Positions 1 to 6,502 of a DNA stretch of 41,030 nucleotides are shown here, one piece after another. Under the pieces are notes generated by a model. That model saw only the letters and a program-made list of their open reading frames with translations, ran no database searches and was not told the DNA's origin. The position numbers were made by a program, and so were the translations under genes. This DNA comes from Akkermansia sp. GTDB taxonomy: Bacteria > Verrucomicrobiota > Verrucomicrobiia > Verrucomicrobiales > Akkermansiaceae. The stretch spans positions 1-41,030 of the forward strand of contig JAFZGW010000016.1 of NCBI GenBank assembly GCA_017555205.1. The letters run 5' to 3'. Each line of letters begins with the position of its first letter. Positions within the stretch are counted from its first letter, which is position 1.

Positions 1-2
1 AA

Positions 3-758
3 TCGCTGCTTAGCCGGTTGGATAAAAGATCAGCCGCAGTTTCCGATCCGAAGAGGATTCTGGCAGCACAGAAGCGTGCGGTCAACAGAAGGAAGGCGGA
101 GGAAAAGCAGACAAAACAGCGCCGGGAGGAGAACACGCTGCACAATAATCTGAGAAACCTGTTACGCACCAATCCCGGCGTACAGGCGGCAATCGATAAA
201 GCAGCAGAGACGCTCTTACAACGTCTTCCTTACCCTGAGTGGGATAGGGTGCCGGCGCTATCACTGAAGCCTTCTGGTGGCATTTCTAAGCAGATTCAGC
301 AATGGGTAAGCAACCATGTAGCCGGTGCAGGTTATAAGCTCTGGTCAACCCAGCTCCGAAACACAGAACACAACTATCTCACGTGTGATCTGTGGTGGCA
401 GAAGGATGGTACTTTCCGCACCACCAAGGGAGTGGTCATACGCTACCAGGAATTGCAAAGATGCCTGAAACTCTGGAAGGCGCGTCGGCTTGTCGGTGAG
501 ACTGTTGATAATCGTTACCACGTTCTCCGCAATGACGAGTCTGAGTTGATCATAGGCTGTCATTGCTTCCTCCAGGAGACCGTGCACCGCATCTGGGAGC
601 GGTATGCAGACAAATCCCAGGAACAAATTGCCCGAGAAGAGGAAGCTCGGCTCTGTGATGCAATGACCTGCCGAGACCAGGTTCTGGCACCGCTGATAAA
701 GCTGGTGAAGCAGGCATACGACCGATTCACTGCACCCCCAACTGAACAACATACCTAA
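3..758 (+). CDS. Hypothetical protein, basic N-terminus, possibly 5'-truncated by the window edge
   Basis: The reading frame is open to the left edge of the window. A TTG at 18 could start it, giving 246 residues, but no Shine-Dalgarno sequence precedes that codon and the true start may lie outside. The first 45 residues are rich in Lys, Arg, Glu and Gln and are predicted to be helical and charged. The middle carries Trp and Tyr-rich stretches around residues 100-150, and the C-terminal part is mainly charged helix. I recognise no domain. It ends 5 bp before the next gene and probably shares a transcript with the genes at 764, 1581 and 2176. A role in the element's maintenance or control is possible but not shown. 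Confidence 0.6.
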   Translation, partial: SLLSRLDKRSAAVSDPKRILAAQKRAVNRRKAEEKQTKQRREENTLHNNLRNLLRTNPGVQAAIDKAAETLLQRLPYPEWDRVPALSLKPSGGISKQIQQWVSNHVAGAGYKLWSTQLRNTEHNYLTCDLWWQKDGTFRTTKGVVIRYQELQRCLKLWKARRLVGETVDNRYHVLRNDESELIIGCHCFLQETVHRIWERYADKSQEQIAREEEARLCDAMTCRDQVLAPLIKLVKQAYDRFTAPPTEQHT

Positions 759-763
759 CAACA

Positions 764-1597
764 ATGACAACAGAAAATAAAACAATCAACGTCCACTTCA
801 TCGATCTCTACACAGAGGACGAAAATGACGACCTCAACACTATCAACGACGACTCCACCACAGGACTCAGTTTCCAGATAACCCGAGAGGAGTACGCAGA
901 TATCCGCAAGGTGCAAAAGGACTTGCAGGCGACGCAGAAAAGCCAGAACGCATCATTCCGTTTCCTGCGTGTCTGCGTAAGCTGGGAAATCGATGAGGAG
1001 CCTAACCTGATGATGAATGGCATCGAGTTTCGTCCGCGAAACTCAGAGCTGGAAATCTCAGCGTATGGAGTAGATCTGAACATCTATCACTATGGCGAGC
1101 AATCCTGCAAGGTGAAGGCAGACCTCACATCGTACCTGAAAGACCTGTTCCCGGAGATTGACTACCCGAAGGAGATAACGTCTTGGGATGAACTGGCCGG
1201 CGAGTTGGCCGGGCATATCACCAAGGAAGTCAGCGTGCGGATCACCGGCGACTTTGCCAAGCAATATCCCATGCTGGCGCGGCCAGAGCTGGATGAAGGC
1301 AGCAACCTCAAAGAACTCTGGCGCTTCCGCTACCTCGCATTCCAGTATGAGGAAGCGCCGGCAGACGAAGATGCCGACATGTATGCGCTGGAGTTCGTAC
1401 AGGTTTATCGCGGCTCTGGCTCGGAACTCGTACTCCGGGTATCGGAAGTGGACGCGGAAGGGAATATCAGCGTCCACAACACCGTGTATTCCACGGAGAA
1501 GGTCGAGCTACTGAAGAACGAACAGGATAGCGTCGAGCTCCTCATTCACACCTACGATTCTGAGAAGAAAGGAGGCTGCGATGGGCTGGAGCGGTAA
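764..1597 (+). CDS. Hypothetical acidic protein of an accessory gene cluster
   Basis: The product is 277 residues and strongly acidic, with Asp/Glu-rich stretches near residues 17-30 and 195-205. There is no signal peptide or membrane segment, so it should be cytoplasmic. I recognise no family. The gene begins 5 bp after the preceding stop, with no Shine-Dalgarno sequence in front of its ATG, and its 3' end overlaps the next gene by 17 bp. This points to translational coupling in a four-gene plus-strand operon. Acidic proteins in mobile elements can be DNA mimics or inhibitors, but nothing in the sequence beyond its charge supports that here. Confidence 0.65.
   Translation: MTTENKTINVHFIDLYTEDENDDLNTINDDSTTGLSFQITREEYADIRKVQKDLQATQKSQNASFRFLRVCVSWEIDEEPNLMMNGIEFRPRNSELEISAYGVDLNIYHYGEQSCKVKADLTSYLKDLFPEIDYPKEITSWDELAGELAGHITKEVSVRITGDFAKQYPMLARPELDEGSNLKELWRFRYLAFQYEEAPADEDADMYALEFVQVYRGSGSELVLRVSEVDAEGNISVHNTVYSTEKVELLKNEQDSVELLIHTYDSEKKGGCDGLER
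1568..1575 (+). promoter_or_regulatory. Strong Shine-Dalgarno site for the 1581 gene
   Basis: AAAGGAGG lies 5 nt before the ATG at 1581. It matches the anti-Shine-Dalgarno sequence closely, unlike most chromosomal genes in this window, and decides the start inside the upstream reading frame. Confidence 0.85.
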
Positions 1598-2183
1598 CTA
1601 CTGTACGAAGCCGGCGACAAGGAAGGAACAGGCCGAGCTACTGCTGGAATACTTCAACGCGGACGGCTACACACTCCCGACTCGTGTCCTGAAGCACCGG
1701 CTGATCGGAAGCGTGTGGTATGCCAAGGTGGAAACAACCCGGGAAGATGGTTCTGTTCTTCGTTGGATCGCTGTCTGCCTGGTTCGCTGGGAAGACGGCA
1801 TGCTGCTGCGGAAGATGATGGATAATTCCGTGGGACCATACGCCGATGACTGTCCAGTCAGCTGGTTCTCTGACGTGCCGGTGGCCGGCAGATTCGACCA
1901 GGAATGGCGCGACCGGTGCCATGCCAGACAGGATAGGCACCGGCATACGATGCGACATATCCGAAATCTGGAGGCCGGCGACAGCGTTAGGTTCAGCACC
2001 AAATACGATGATGCCGATGTATGGATCTACACCGGCATTCCCTGGCTCTTCCGCAAAACTCCGGGAGGTAACGCCTGTCGCCTCCGCAACTGGCGCAAGC
2101 ACCTCATCGAAATCAAACCACATAACACACAAGACACGAATATGATCACACAACACACAAGAAAGGAGGTAGTCCATGCCTAA
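1581..2183 (+). CDS. Hypothetical protein, basic, overlapping its neighbours
   Basis: The product is 200 residues, rich in Trp, Arg and His, with no signal peptide or membrane segment. A perfect AAAGGAGG at 1568-1575 sits 5 nt before the ATG at 1581, which fixes the start even though it lies inside the preceding gene. The 3' end overlaps the next gene by 8 bp. I do not recognise the fold. Residues 25-75 look like a small mixed alpha/beta region, and residues 110-160 are rich in Arg, His and aromatic residues, which would suit nucleic-acid binding. That last point is inference only. Confidence 0.65.
   Translation: MGWSGNYCTKPATRKEQAELLLEYFNADGYTLPTRVLKHRLIGSVWYAKVETTREDGSVLRWIAVCLVRWEDGMLLRKMMDNSVGPYADDCPVSWFSDVPVAGRFDQEWRDRCHARQDRHRHTMRHIRNLEAGDSVRFSTKYDDADVWIYTGIPWLFRKTPGGNACRLRNWRKHLIEIKPHNTQDTNMITQHTRKEVVHA
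2162..2170 (+). promoter_or_regulatory. Strong Shine-Dalgarno site for the 2176 gene
   Basis: AAAGGAGGT lies 5 nt before the ATG at 2176. It is nearly identical to the site before the 1581 gene and supports coupled translation across the 8-bp overlap. Confidence 0.85.
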
Positions 2184-2745
2184 CTGGTGCTTTACCGACT
2201 ACATGCTCATCGGCTCCGCTGAGGATACCAAGGCGGCGTACGATGCTCTGCACAAGGTAGAGGAAACTAAACGTCCCGGGCCGTTCGCGACATGGAGCTT
2301 CGAGTCGAATCCGAACTGGCTGGGCTACGTGGCGGAAGATGTCATTGGCCTTACCTGGAGCGCTGTCGCGTGCCGTGGTACCTTTGACAATCTGCGCCTG
2401 ACCACATGGAAAGACAAATCTGCTGTGGCACTAAGCACGGAAACCGCATGGGGACCCTGTGAAGAGCTGATGAATGCTCTGGCACTAAAGTTCAACCTGT
2501 CGCTGAACTTCCATGCTACCGAACCGGGGAACATGTACTTTGCCAAAGGTGGAGCTGATGAAGTCTACACCGAGACACTACACTACTCGGACGACGACGG
2601 TGAGGAATACTTCGACACCTTGGAAGAGTTCCTCGCGCAATACGGCGACAAATACGGGCTGAACGCTGATGCAACCCTGGATGATGCCATGGCCGCAGTC
2701 AATGCCTCTGAGGATGGACTTCTAGCGCAGATCTCAGAGGAATAA
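2176..2745 (+). CDS. YubB/Api92-like (DUF1281-type) ferredoxin-fold protein
   Basis: The product is 189 residues and opens with the pattern MPNWC, followed by a hydrophobic strand, a Gly and a helix. This start is typical of the YubB/Api92-like family, small proteins with a ferredoxin-like fold carried on plasmids, integrative elements and phages. A second matching feature is an aromatic, Gly-rich segment around residues 85-97 (ending TAWGPCEELMNAL), the usual place for the family's W-x-P-P-like motif. The C-terminal part is acidic. Its biochemical role in the family is not established. It is the last gene of the 3-2745 plus-strand cluster and has its own strong ribosome binding site. The family call rests on motif recall, not a search. 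Confidence 0.65.
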   Translation: MPNWCFTDYMLIGSAEDTKAAYDALHKVEETKRPGPFATWSFESNPNWLGYVAEDVIGLTWSAVACRGTFDNLRLTTWKDKSAVALSTETAWGPCEELMNALALKFNLSLNFHATEPGNMYFAKGGADEVYTETLHYSDDDGEEYFDTLEEFLAQYGDKYGLNADATLDDAMAAVNASEDGLLAQISEE

Positions 2746-2837
2746 TCCTGGTCGTCACCCGGGGTGAAAGCCCGCCTTTCCCAAGTAAAACACATAAGAA
2801 GTCACCATAGACTTGTCCCTACCCTATCGATCATAAA

Positions 2838-2867
2838 GCCCGCAGTCGGTATACTCCGGCTGCGGGC
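2838..2867 (+). terminator. Stem-loop after the accessory operon
   Basis: GCCCGCAGTCGG pairs with CCGGCTGCGGGC through 11 Watson-Crick pairs and one G-U wobble, around a 6-nt loop (TATACT). It lies 93 bp after the last gene of the plus-strand cluster. The following sequence is GT-rich rather than a clean T tract, so termination may be weak or factor-assisted. Confidence 0.6.
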
Positions 2868-3116
2868 GTTGTGTGTCTGGTTGGTTGACTACATCTCCTC
2901 TATTGCTCATAGCAGGATGAATCTGGCAAAAATGTGTCAATAGGAACTTGCATCATTTTTGATTTTTTTAAGCCCTGTTTTACAGTAAAAACCGGCTTTT
3001 TTTTACCTCGGACAAGGAAGCCGCACAAAACCGGTCTTCCTTACGGTAAACAGAAAATCTACACCCAAACCCATGGTGTATTCTACGCCCATCGCCTGCT
3101 GACGCAGTGGGAGCTG

Positions 3117-3133
3117 GTGCACAAGTTGTACAC
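3117..3133. promoter_or_regulatory. 17-bp imperfect palindrome, possible operator
   Basis: GTGCACAAGTTGTACAC reads as GTG-x-ACAA-G-TTGT-x-CAC on both strands. It lies about 70 bp upstream of the winged-helix gene at 3202, a position suited to autoregulation. No binding data exist; this is inferred from symmetry. Confidence 0.35.
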
Positions 3134-3201
3134 GACGTCGGCGACGCTAACAACGCCCGCGAGAAGGTCTTGCGGGGATAACCATAACATAAGAAAAAGA
3201 A

Positions 3202-3594
3202 ATGACAAGCCAAAACTCAGAAGCGCTGAAAAATGCGCTGATCGCCGCCGCAGGTAATTCCATCCACAGCCCTGTACTCTCTACTGAGGCATACATCAAA
3301 ATGCAGTGCTGTTTCTGGGCAAACCTGTCTGCCTTGCTCAATGCATGGCGCACAGAAACGGGCGCAGGTATACAGATGTACGGTCTGGCAAGCGAGTACG
3401 CCAAGCGTGTGGGGCGCAGCCTGAACACCGTCAAGGACTGGCTCCGCCAACTGGAGACAATGGGGATGATCCATCCTATCGAAGGAGCCCCAAGCAGACC
3501 GGGAGCTGTAGGAGATACGCTCTACAACTTCGCAGAAGTCGACAACGCTCTGCGTACGATCCGCCAGCGTCGATTAGCACAGCAAGCAGCCTAA
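3202..3594 (+). CDS. Small winged-helix DNA-binding protein
   Basis: The product is 130 residues. Residues 60-105 form a clear helix-turn-helix followed by a wing: the segment around YAKRVGRSLNTVKDWLRQLE reads as turn and recognition helix, followed by a Met-Gly-Met-Ile strand and a proline/glycine-rich wing. This layout resembles MarR or replication-initiator winged helices. The N-terminal 55 residues are mostly helical and could dimerise. There is no Shine-Dalgarno sequence before the ATG. A perfect 15-bp hairpin follows its stop. It stands alone between gene-free stretches, and the palindrome at 3117-3133 is a candidate target. Regulator of the element is the likeliest role, but this is inference. 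Confidence 0.65.
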   Translation: MTSQNSEALKNALIAAAGNSIHSPVLSTEAYIKMQCCFWANLSALLNAWRTETGAGIQMYGLASEYAKRVGRSLNTVKDWLRQLETMGMIHPIEGAPSRPGAVGDTLYNFAEVDNALRTIRQRRLAQQAA

Positions 3595-3600
3595 ACCATT

Positions 3601-3633
3601 CAGCCGGCCTTCCCTCGGAGGGAAGGCCGGCTG
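3601..3633 (+). terminator. Perfect 15-bp stem-loop after the winged-helix gene
   Basis: CAGCCGGCCTTCCCT pairs perfectly with AGGGAAGGCCGGCTG around a 3-nt CGG loop, starting 7 bp after the stop at 3594. There is no T tract. It sits between two convergent genes, so it may end transcripts from both sides. Confidence 0.65.
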
Positions 3634-3664
3634 GCTATACTATCAGGACAATAACTTTCGCTAA

Positions 3665-4576
3665 TTAGAGATTTCTATCATCGTCCTCAATAGGCCTTGA
3701 TGGGATTTTTTTATTTCTTTTAGGTTTCTTTACGCCCTTACAATACTTATTAAGCGCCTTCCTGCCATGTGTAGGCGTTGTAATTGAAGTCTCCCGCTGT
3801 CGCTCCATACGCATGTCGCGAAGACGGTCAAGCTCGTCCATGAACTTAGCAGCTACCTGACAACCACTCAGCCCGGCGGCCGCCAATGCCTGGAACACCT
3901 CAGATTTTGTGTAAGACTCCCGCATATCCCAACCATGTTCCATCAACATGTACAACTCACCTAGCGTATGTTGATCCCCGTCCATATTCTTGCGAATACG
4001 ATTGGTGGCCCTTGCCATGTACAGACTAGCCTTCGTGATGAACGAGGCAACCGACAGATCATTCAAATATGCCGCCATTTTAATTGCTGATTCCTCGCGT
4101 TTGTTAATCGTCCCGGAAGACAGCTGGCCTCGCATTTCAAAGTTAATTTCACCGGGGAATTGGAATACATCTCTGTAGACCAGAGGGCACTCCGAATCAT
4201 TCGTCAGCGTCTCTAGCATCCGCTTCTTCTCTATCTCGCGGCGCTGTCTTTCAGCATCTGACTCATTCGTCAGATCCTTCTGCAATTTCCTCACACTGAT
4301 GCAATCCGGGATTCCATCATTACTGGCGCAGTCCAAGAACATGTACTCACACTGCTTTTCGCTCTCAACCAGATGTTCCCTGGCGGCTTTGGAAAGCCCC
4401 AGCATCTGTAACCGATCATATGTGTGGCAGACATCGGCAATAAAGTTCCTGATTTTCTTGCCTGCTGGTGTATTCTGAAGAATAAAGTGGCCGTATGCGT
4501 TGTGAGATTGGCCATTGTACCATTCACGCTCATGATTTATTTCCTGCTGTGTGAAATCCCTTTTCTTCTTGCTCAT
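3665..4576 (-). CDS. Hypothetical helical protein with basic tail
   Basis: With the ATG at 4576 the product is 303 residues starting MSKKKRDFTQQE. That start is chosen because a -35 and -10 pair (TTGACG, 17 bp, TACTCT) ends 7 nt before it, and the frame upstream is simply the promoter. The protein is mostly helical, with a charged helix near residues 105-125 and a Lys/Arg-rich C-terminus (residues 275-300) that could bind nucleic acid. It has no signal peptide or membrane segment. I recognise no family. It lies downstream of the 4682-5101 gene on the same strand, 105 bp away. Confidence 0.6.
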   Translation of the reverse strand: MSKKKRDFTQQEINHEREWYNGQSHNAYGHFILQNTPAGKKIRNFIADVCHTYDRLQMLGLSKAAREHLVESEKQCEYMFLDCASNDGIPDCISVRKLQKDLTNESDAERQRREIEKKRMLETLTNDSECPLVYRDVFQFPGEINFEMRGQLSSGTINKREESAIKMAAYLNDLSVASFITKASLYMARATNRIRKNMDGDQHTLGELYMLMEHGWDMRESYTKSEVFQALAAAGLSGCQVAAKFMDELDRLRDMRMERQRETSITTPTHGRKALNKYCKGVKKPKRNKKIPSRPIEDDDRNL

Positions 4577-4583
4577 GATTACC

Positions 4584-4612
4584 AGAGTAGCATGTCCTAC
4601 CCTCAGCGTCAA
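4584..4612 (-). promoter_or_regulatory. Promoter predicting a leaderless mRNA for the 3665-4576 gene
   Basis: On the minus strand TTGACG (4607-4612), a 17-bp spacer and TACTCT (4584-4589) are followed after 7 nt by the ATG at 4576. The -10 match is only moderate, but the spacing places the transcript start at the ATG. Confidence 0.45.
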
Positions 4613-4681
4613 TCATCACGCGCACACGTTGACGTAATTGGGCGGTTAATTTCGACACCGTCAAATTTCTCGACTCTACTG

Positions 4682-5101
4682 TTAACCTTTGGTCATAGAT
4701 GATACTCGTCCCGGGACGTTGCAATCCTCATCAGGAACCTGTCTCAATGGGAATAGCAAATCTTCCCCCACCTGCTCCCAGATAACCTCATAGGGTCGCC
4801 AACCATGGCGACGCAACTCCGGGACAGATCGCTTCACCTCCTCGTACATGACGTGGCGTTGCTCCGGGGCGTCAGTGAAGCGGTTGATGAACTCTTCTTC
4901 GATGGCGTACCGGGCGTAGCAGTCTTCGAGGAGGACAGCGAAGTCGCCGAAGCTCAGGGATGACTTGCGTGACAGATAGGATTCGATCTCAAGATCTCTT
5001 TCCTGTGCGAACCGGGGATCAAGCTTTTTGATTTTCTTCAGGATCGTAGCCGGTGCGTCTTTGGCCGCTATCGCGGCGAGTTTGATTATGTTTTTGTACA
5101 T
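4682..5101 (-). CDS. Hypothetical small protein of the accessory region
   Basis: The product is 139 residues starting MYKNIIKLAAIAAKD. The first 30 residues form an amphipathic helix rich in Ala, Ile and Lys; the rest is charged and aromatic, with Trp residues around 100-112. There is no membrane segment or recognised domain. The gene is preceded by a hairpin at 5127-5157, about 26 nt before its ATG, which could regulate it or end an incoming transcript. It lies upstream of the 3665-4576 gene on the same strand. Confidence 0.55.
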   Translation of the reverse strand: MYKNIIKLAAIAAKDAPATILKKIKKLDPRFAQERDLEIESYLSRKSSLSFGDFAVLLEDCYARYAIEEEFINRFTDAPEQRHVMYEEVKRSVPELRRHGWRPYEVIWEQVGEDLLFPLRQVPDEDCNVPGRVSSMTKG

Positions 5102-5126
5102 GGTGATTGTTGGTTGAAAATTGAAT

Positions 5127-5157
5127 GAGCCGGGGAGATTGTGGACTCCCCTGGCTC
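5127..5157 (-). promoter_or_regulatory. Hairpin in the leader of the 4682-5101 gene
   Basis: GAGCC and GGGGAG pair with CTCCCC and GGCTC with one bulge, around an 8-nt loop. On the minus strand it lies about 26 nt before the ATG at 5101. It could be a leader structure or a terminator for upstream transcription. Confidence 0.45.
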
Positions 5158-5402
5158 TAATCCCGTCACAGCCTTCGCAGCCAGGAAGCTAGTGGCTCGC
5201 ATACACACAAACTGAGCACATCACCTTTGCCGCAAGAACCTATCCTTGCCGGGAACCTGGATAGGGCCTTTATGGATGAACAACTGTCGATTTTAGGGAA
5301 GCTAGAAAAGTCGTAACTCGTTGCTCCCAAATCTGATACGAAAATCAGAAGTCATAAAGTGTTGATTTTTTGAGAGTTATGAAAAACGCCAAAATTTACG
5401 CG

Positions 5403-5568
5403 TTGCATTTTTGCATTGCATTTTTGCAACGTTCCCAAGACGGCTAGCAGCCGCCCCACCATACATATATTATATAGCTAAAGCTATATATAATATATTT
5501 AATGGTGGGGTTAGTTAAAGGTAGCCGCTCCGGTTGCATTTTTGCAACGGGGGTTGCAAAAAGTGCAA
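5403..5568. repeat. Three exact 13-bp iterons TTGCATTTTTGCA plus one degenerate copy
   Basis: The 13-mer occurs at 5403-5415, 5416-5428 (directly adjacent) and 5534-5546. A related copy, TTGCAAAAAGTGCAA, lies at 5554-5568. Each is itself a short inverted repeat, TTGCA and TGCAA around a T run. Adjacent iterons beside large palindromes resemble initiator binding sites or operators. Confidence 0.75.
5454..5510. repeat. 57-nt AT-rich hairpin with GC clamp
   Basis: CCCCACCAT (5454-5462) pairs with ATGGTGGGG (5502-5510). Inside, ATATATTATATAGCT (5465-5479) pairs with AGCTATATATAATATAT (5482-5498) with a 2-nt bulge and a 2-nt loop. A GC-clamped, very AT-rich cruciform between iterons suits a DNA-unwinding element or a regulatory structure. 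Confidence 0.75.
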
Positions 5569-5590
5569 CAGGAGCGAAGGAGCCCTTTAA
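5515..5590 (+). repeat. Nested 76-nt palindrome ending in a T run
   Basis: TTAAAGG (5515-5521) pairs with CCTTTAA (5584-5590), and inside it CGCTCCGGTTGCA (5526-5538) pairs with TGCAACAGGAGCG (5564-5576) at 12 of 13 positions. The structure encloses two TTGCA repeats and is followed by TTTTTG, so a terminator or an attenuator is possible. Confidence 0.6.
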
Positions 5591-5803
5591 TTTTTGATCA
5601 AACTCAAACCATCTGCTTACCCGGCTACCTGAAAAATCCTAGAACCACTCACCCGGGATGAAGACCTTACTTGAACCTCAAAAGCAGATGTACCTGTTCC
5701 TGCCCGGGAAATAGGCCTAGGAGCTCGTTTGATTTGATTTTGGACAAGTGGATGCTAAAAGAGAAGAAACGCCGTTTTAGGGGTGTTCTGGGAGGTTTTA
5801 TCG

Positions 5804-5837
5804 GGTAGCGATGCGACAGAGGTGTCGGGTTGCTACC
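5804..5837 (+). repeat. 34-nt hairpin repeat, copy 1 (divergent)
   Basis: GGTAGCGATGCGACA and TGTCGGGTTGCTACC form a 15-position stem with a 4-nt loop. Relative to copies 2 and 3 two pairs have become G-U and U-G wobbles on the plus strand, and the central mismatch is G-G. TTTT and AAAA flanks extend the pairing. Confidence 0.75.
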
Positions 5838-5996
5838 ATTAAAAGAACGCCTATCGGTCTCTGTACCATATATCAGTCTTGTCACTCATCATAAACGCCC
5901 AGTTCGCCTTTACACGGCGCAGCTGGGAGTTCTATCATGAAGAAGACGAAAAAAAGAGATGCCCGATATCGCAGGGCTAGCTTAGGCCTTTTGCTG

Positions 5997-6030
5997 GGTA
6001 GCAACACGACAAAGATGTCGAGTTGCTACC
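5997..6030 (+). repeat. 34-nt hairpin repeat, copy 2
   Basis: GGTAGCAACACGACA pairs with TGTCGAGTTGCTACC at 14 of 15 positions (one A-A mismatch), with an AAGA loop. It is flanked by CCTTTTGCTG on the left and ATTGAAAGGAAGG on the right, and CCTTT can pair with AAAGG around the hairpin. Confidence 0.8.
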
Positions 6031-6139
6031 ATTGAAAGGAAGGATTGCGGCCCTGCGTGGCGGGCTGGTTAAAAGCAGGAAGAGGATGCCATAAGATTCG
6101 CTGCGATATATCCTAAAGGACTATTCCGAACCTTTTGCT

Positions 6140-6173
6140 GGTAGCAACACGACAGAGATGTCGAGTTGCTACC
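6140..6173 (+). repeat. 34-nt hairpin repeat, copy 3
   Basis: The stem is the same as in copy 2, with a GAGA loop. The flanks CCTTTTGCTG and ATTGAAAGGAAGG are shared with copy 2, so the direct repeat is about 56 bp (5987-6043 and 6131-6186). Confidence 0.8.
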
Positions 6174-6297
6174 ATTGAAAGGAAGGGATTATACCTGCTA
6201 TATCGAAAATCTTCCATTCATCCTATCATAATTCTCCGATCACGCCGGGCAAAGGCGAATGGGGCGTTTATGATGAATTATTAGTAGCAAAAAACAG

Positions 6298-6314
6298 AGC
6301 ATGCGTAGCATGCT
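6298..6314. repeat. Small perfect hairpin downstream of hipA
   Basis: AGCATGC and GCATGCT are separated by GTA. It lies about 190 bp beyond the hipA stop. Its role is unknown. Confidence 0.4.
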
Positions 6315-6502
6315 TGTAAAAACATCACCACAACCTTTTAGTCGTTAATTTATTACATACGCCGCAGTCGTGCTGAAATTGCATCTTATTTTCTACAACC
6401 TTAAAAACGCTCAATGAATACATTTCAAAAGAACAATTGCGTCCGTTTATTGTATTCTGCTCTTTCTACTCATCGCAATACATATCGATGCCGGAATCGG
6501 CC

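Larger units (their letters stand above)
2746..3201. other. Gene-free stretch with hairpins and a palindrome
   Basis: I see no convincing gene here. The stretch holds a 12-bp stem-loop at 2838-2867, an inverted repeat linking AAGGAAG near 3014 with CTTCCTT near 3044, two AAAACCGG copies, and a 17-bp imperfect palindrome at 3117-3133. The only long open frame (2934-3257) has no ribosome site and no family resemblance. Confidence 0.6.
5886..6276. repeat. 391-bp unit bounded by 34-bp inverted repeats, MITE-like
   Basis: 5886-5919 and the reverse complement of 6243-6276 match at 30 of 34 positions, both beginning TCATCATAAACGCCC. Hairpin copies 2 and 3 lie inside; copy 1 lies just outside. There is no transposase and I see no target-site duplication. 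It may be a non-autonomous mobile unit or the closing stem of a structured RNA. Confidence 0.55.
5102..6502. other. 1.4 kb gene-free region full of palindromes and repeats
   Basis: No open frame here has a family resemblance or ribosome site. From left to right it holds a bulged hairpin (5127-5157), an inverted repeat CCTATCC/GGATAGG (5239-5265), three exact 13-bp iterons (5403-5546), a 57-nt AT-rich hairpin (5454-5510), a nested palindrome (5515-5590), three copies of a 34-nt hairpin (5804, 5997, 6140), 34-bp inverted repeats (5886-5919 and 6243-6276) and a small hairpin (6298-6314). The rest is AT-rich without clear structure. An origin, transfer site or structured RNA is plausible. Confidence 0.7.

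Noticed and set aside
2934..3257. Open frame of 107 codons on the plus strand
   Set aside because: It has no ribosome site, covers AT-rich repeats and overlaps the start of the winged-helix gene.
5667..5885. 72-codon minus-strand frame over the first hairpin copy
   Set aside because: The translated sequence is the hairpin repeat itself; no ribosome site and no domain.
5403..6173. Possible CRISPR array
   Set aside because: The repeats are self-complementary, unevenly spaced (143-193 bp or adjacent) and no cas gene is present.
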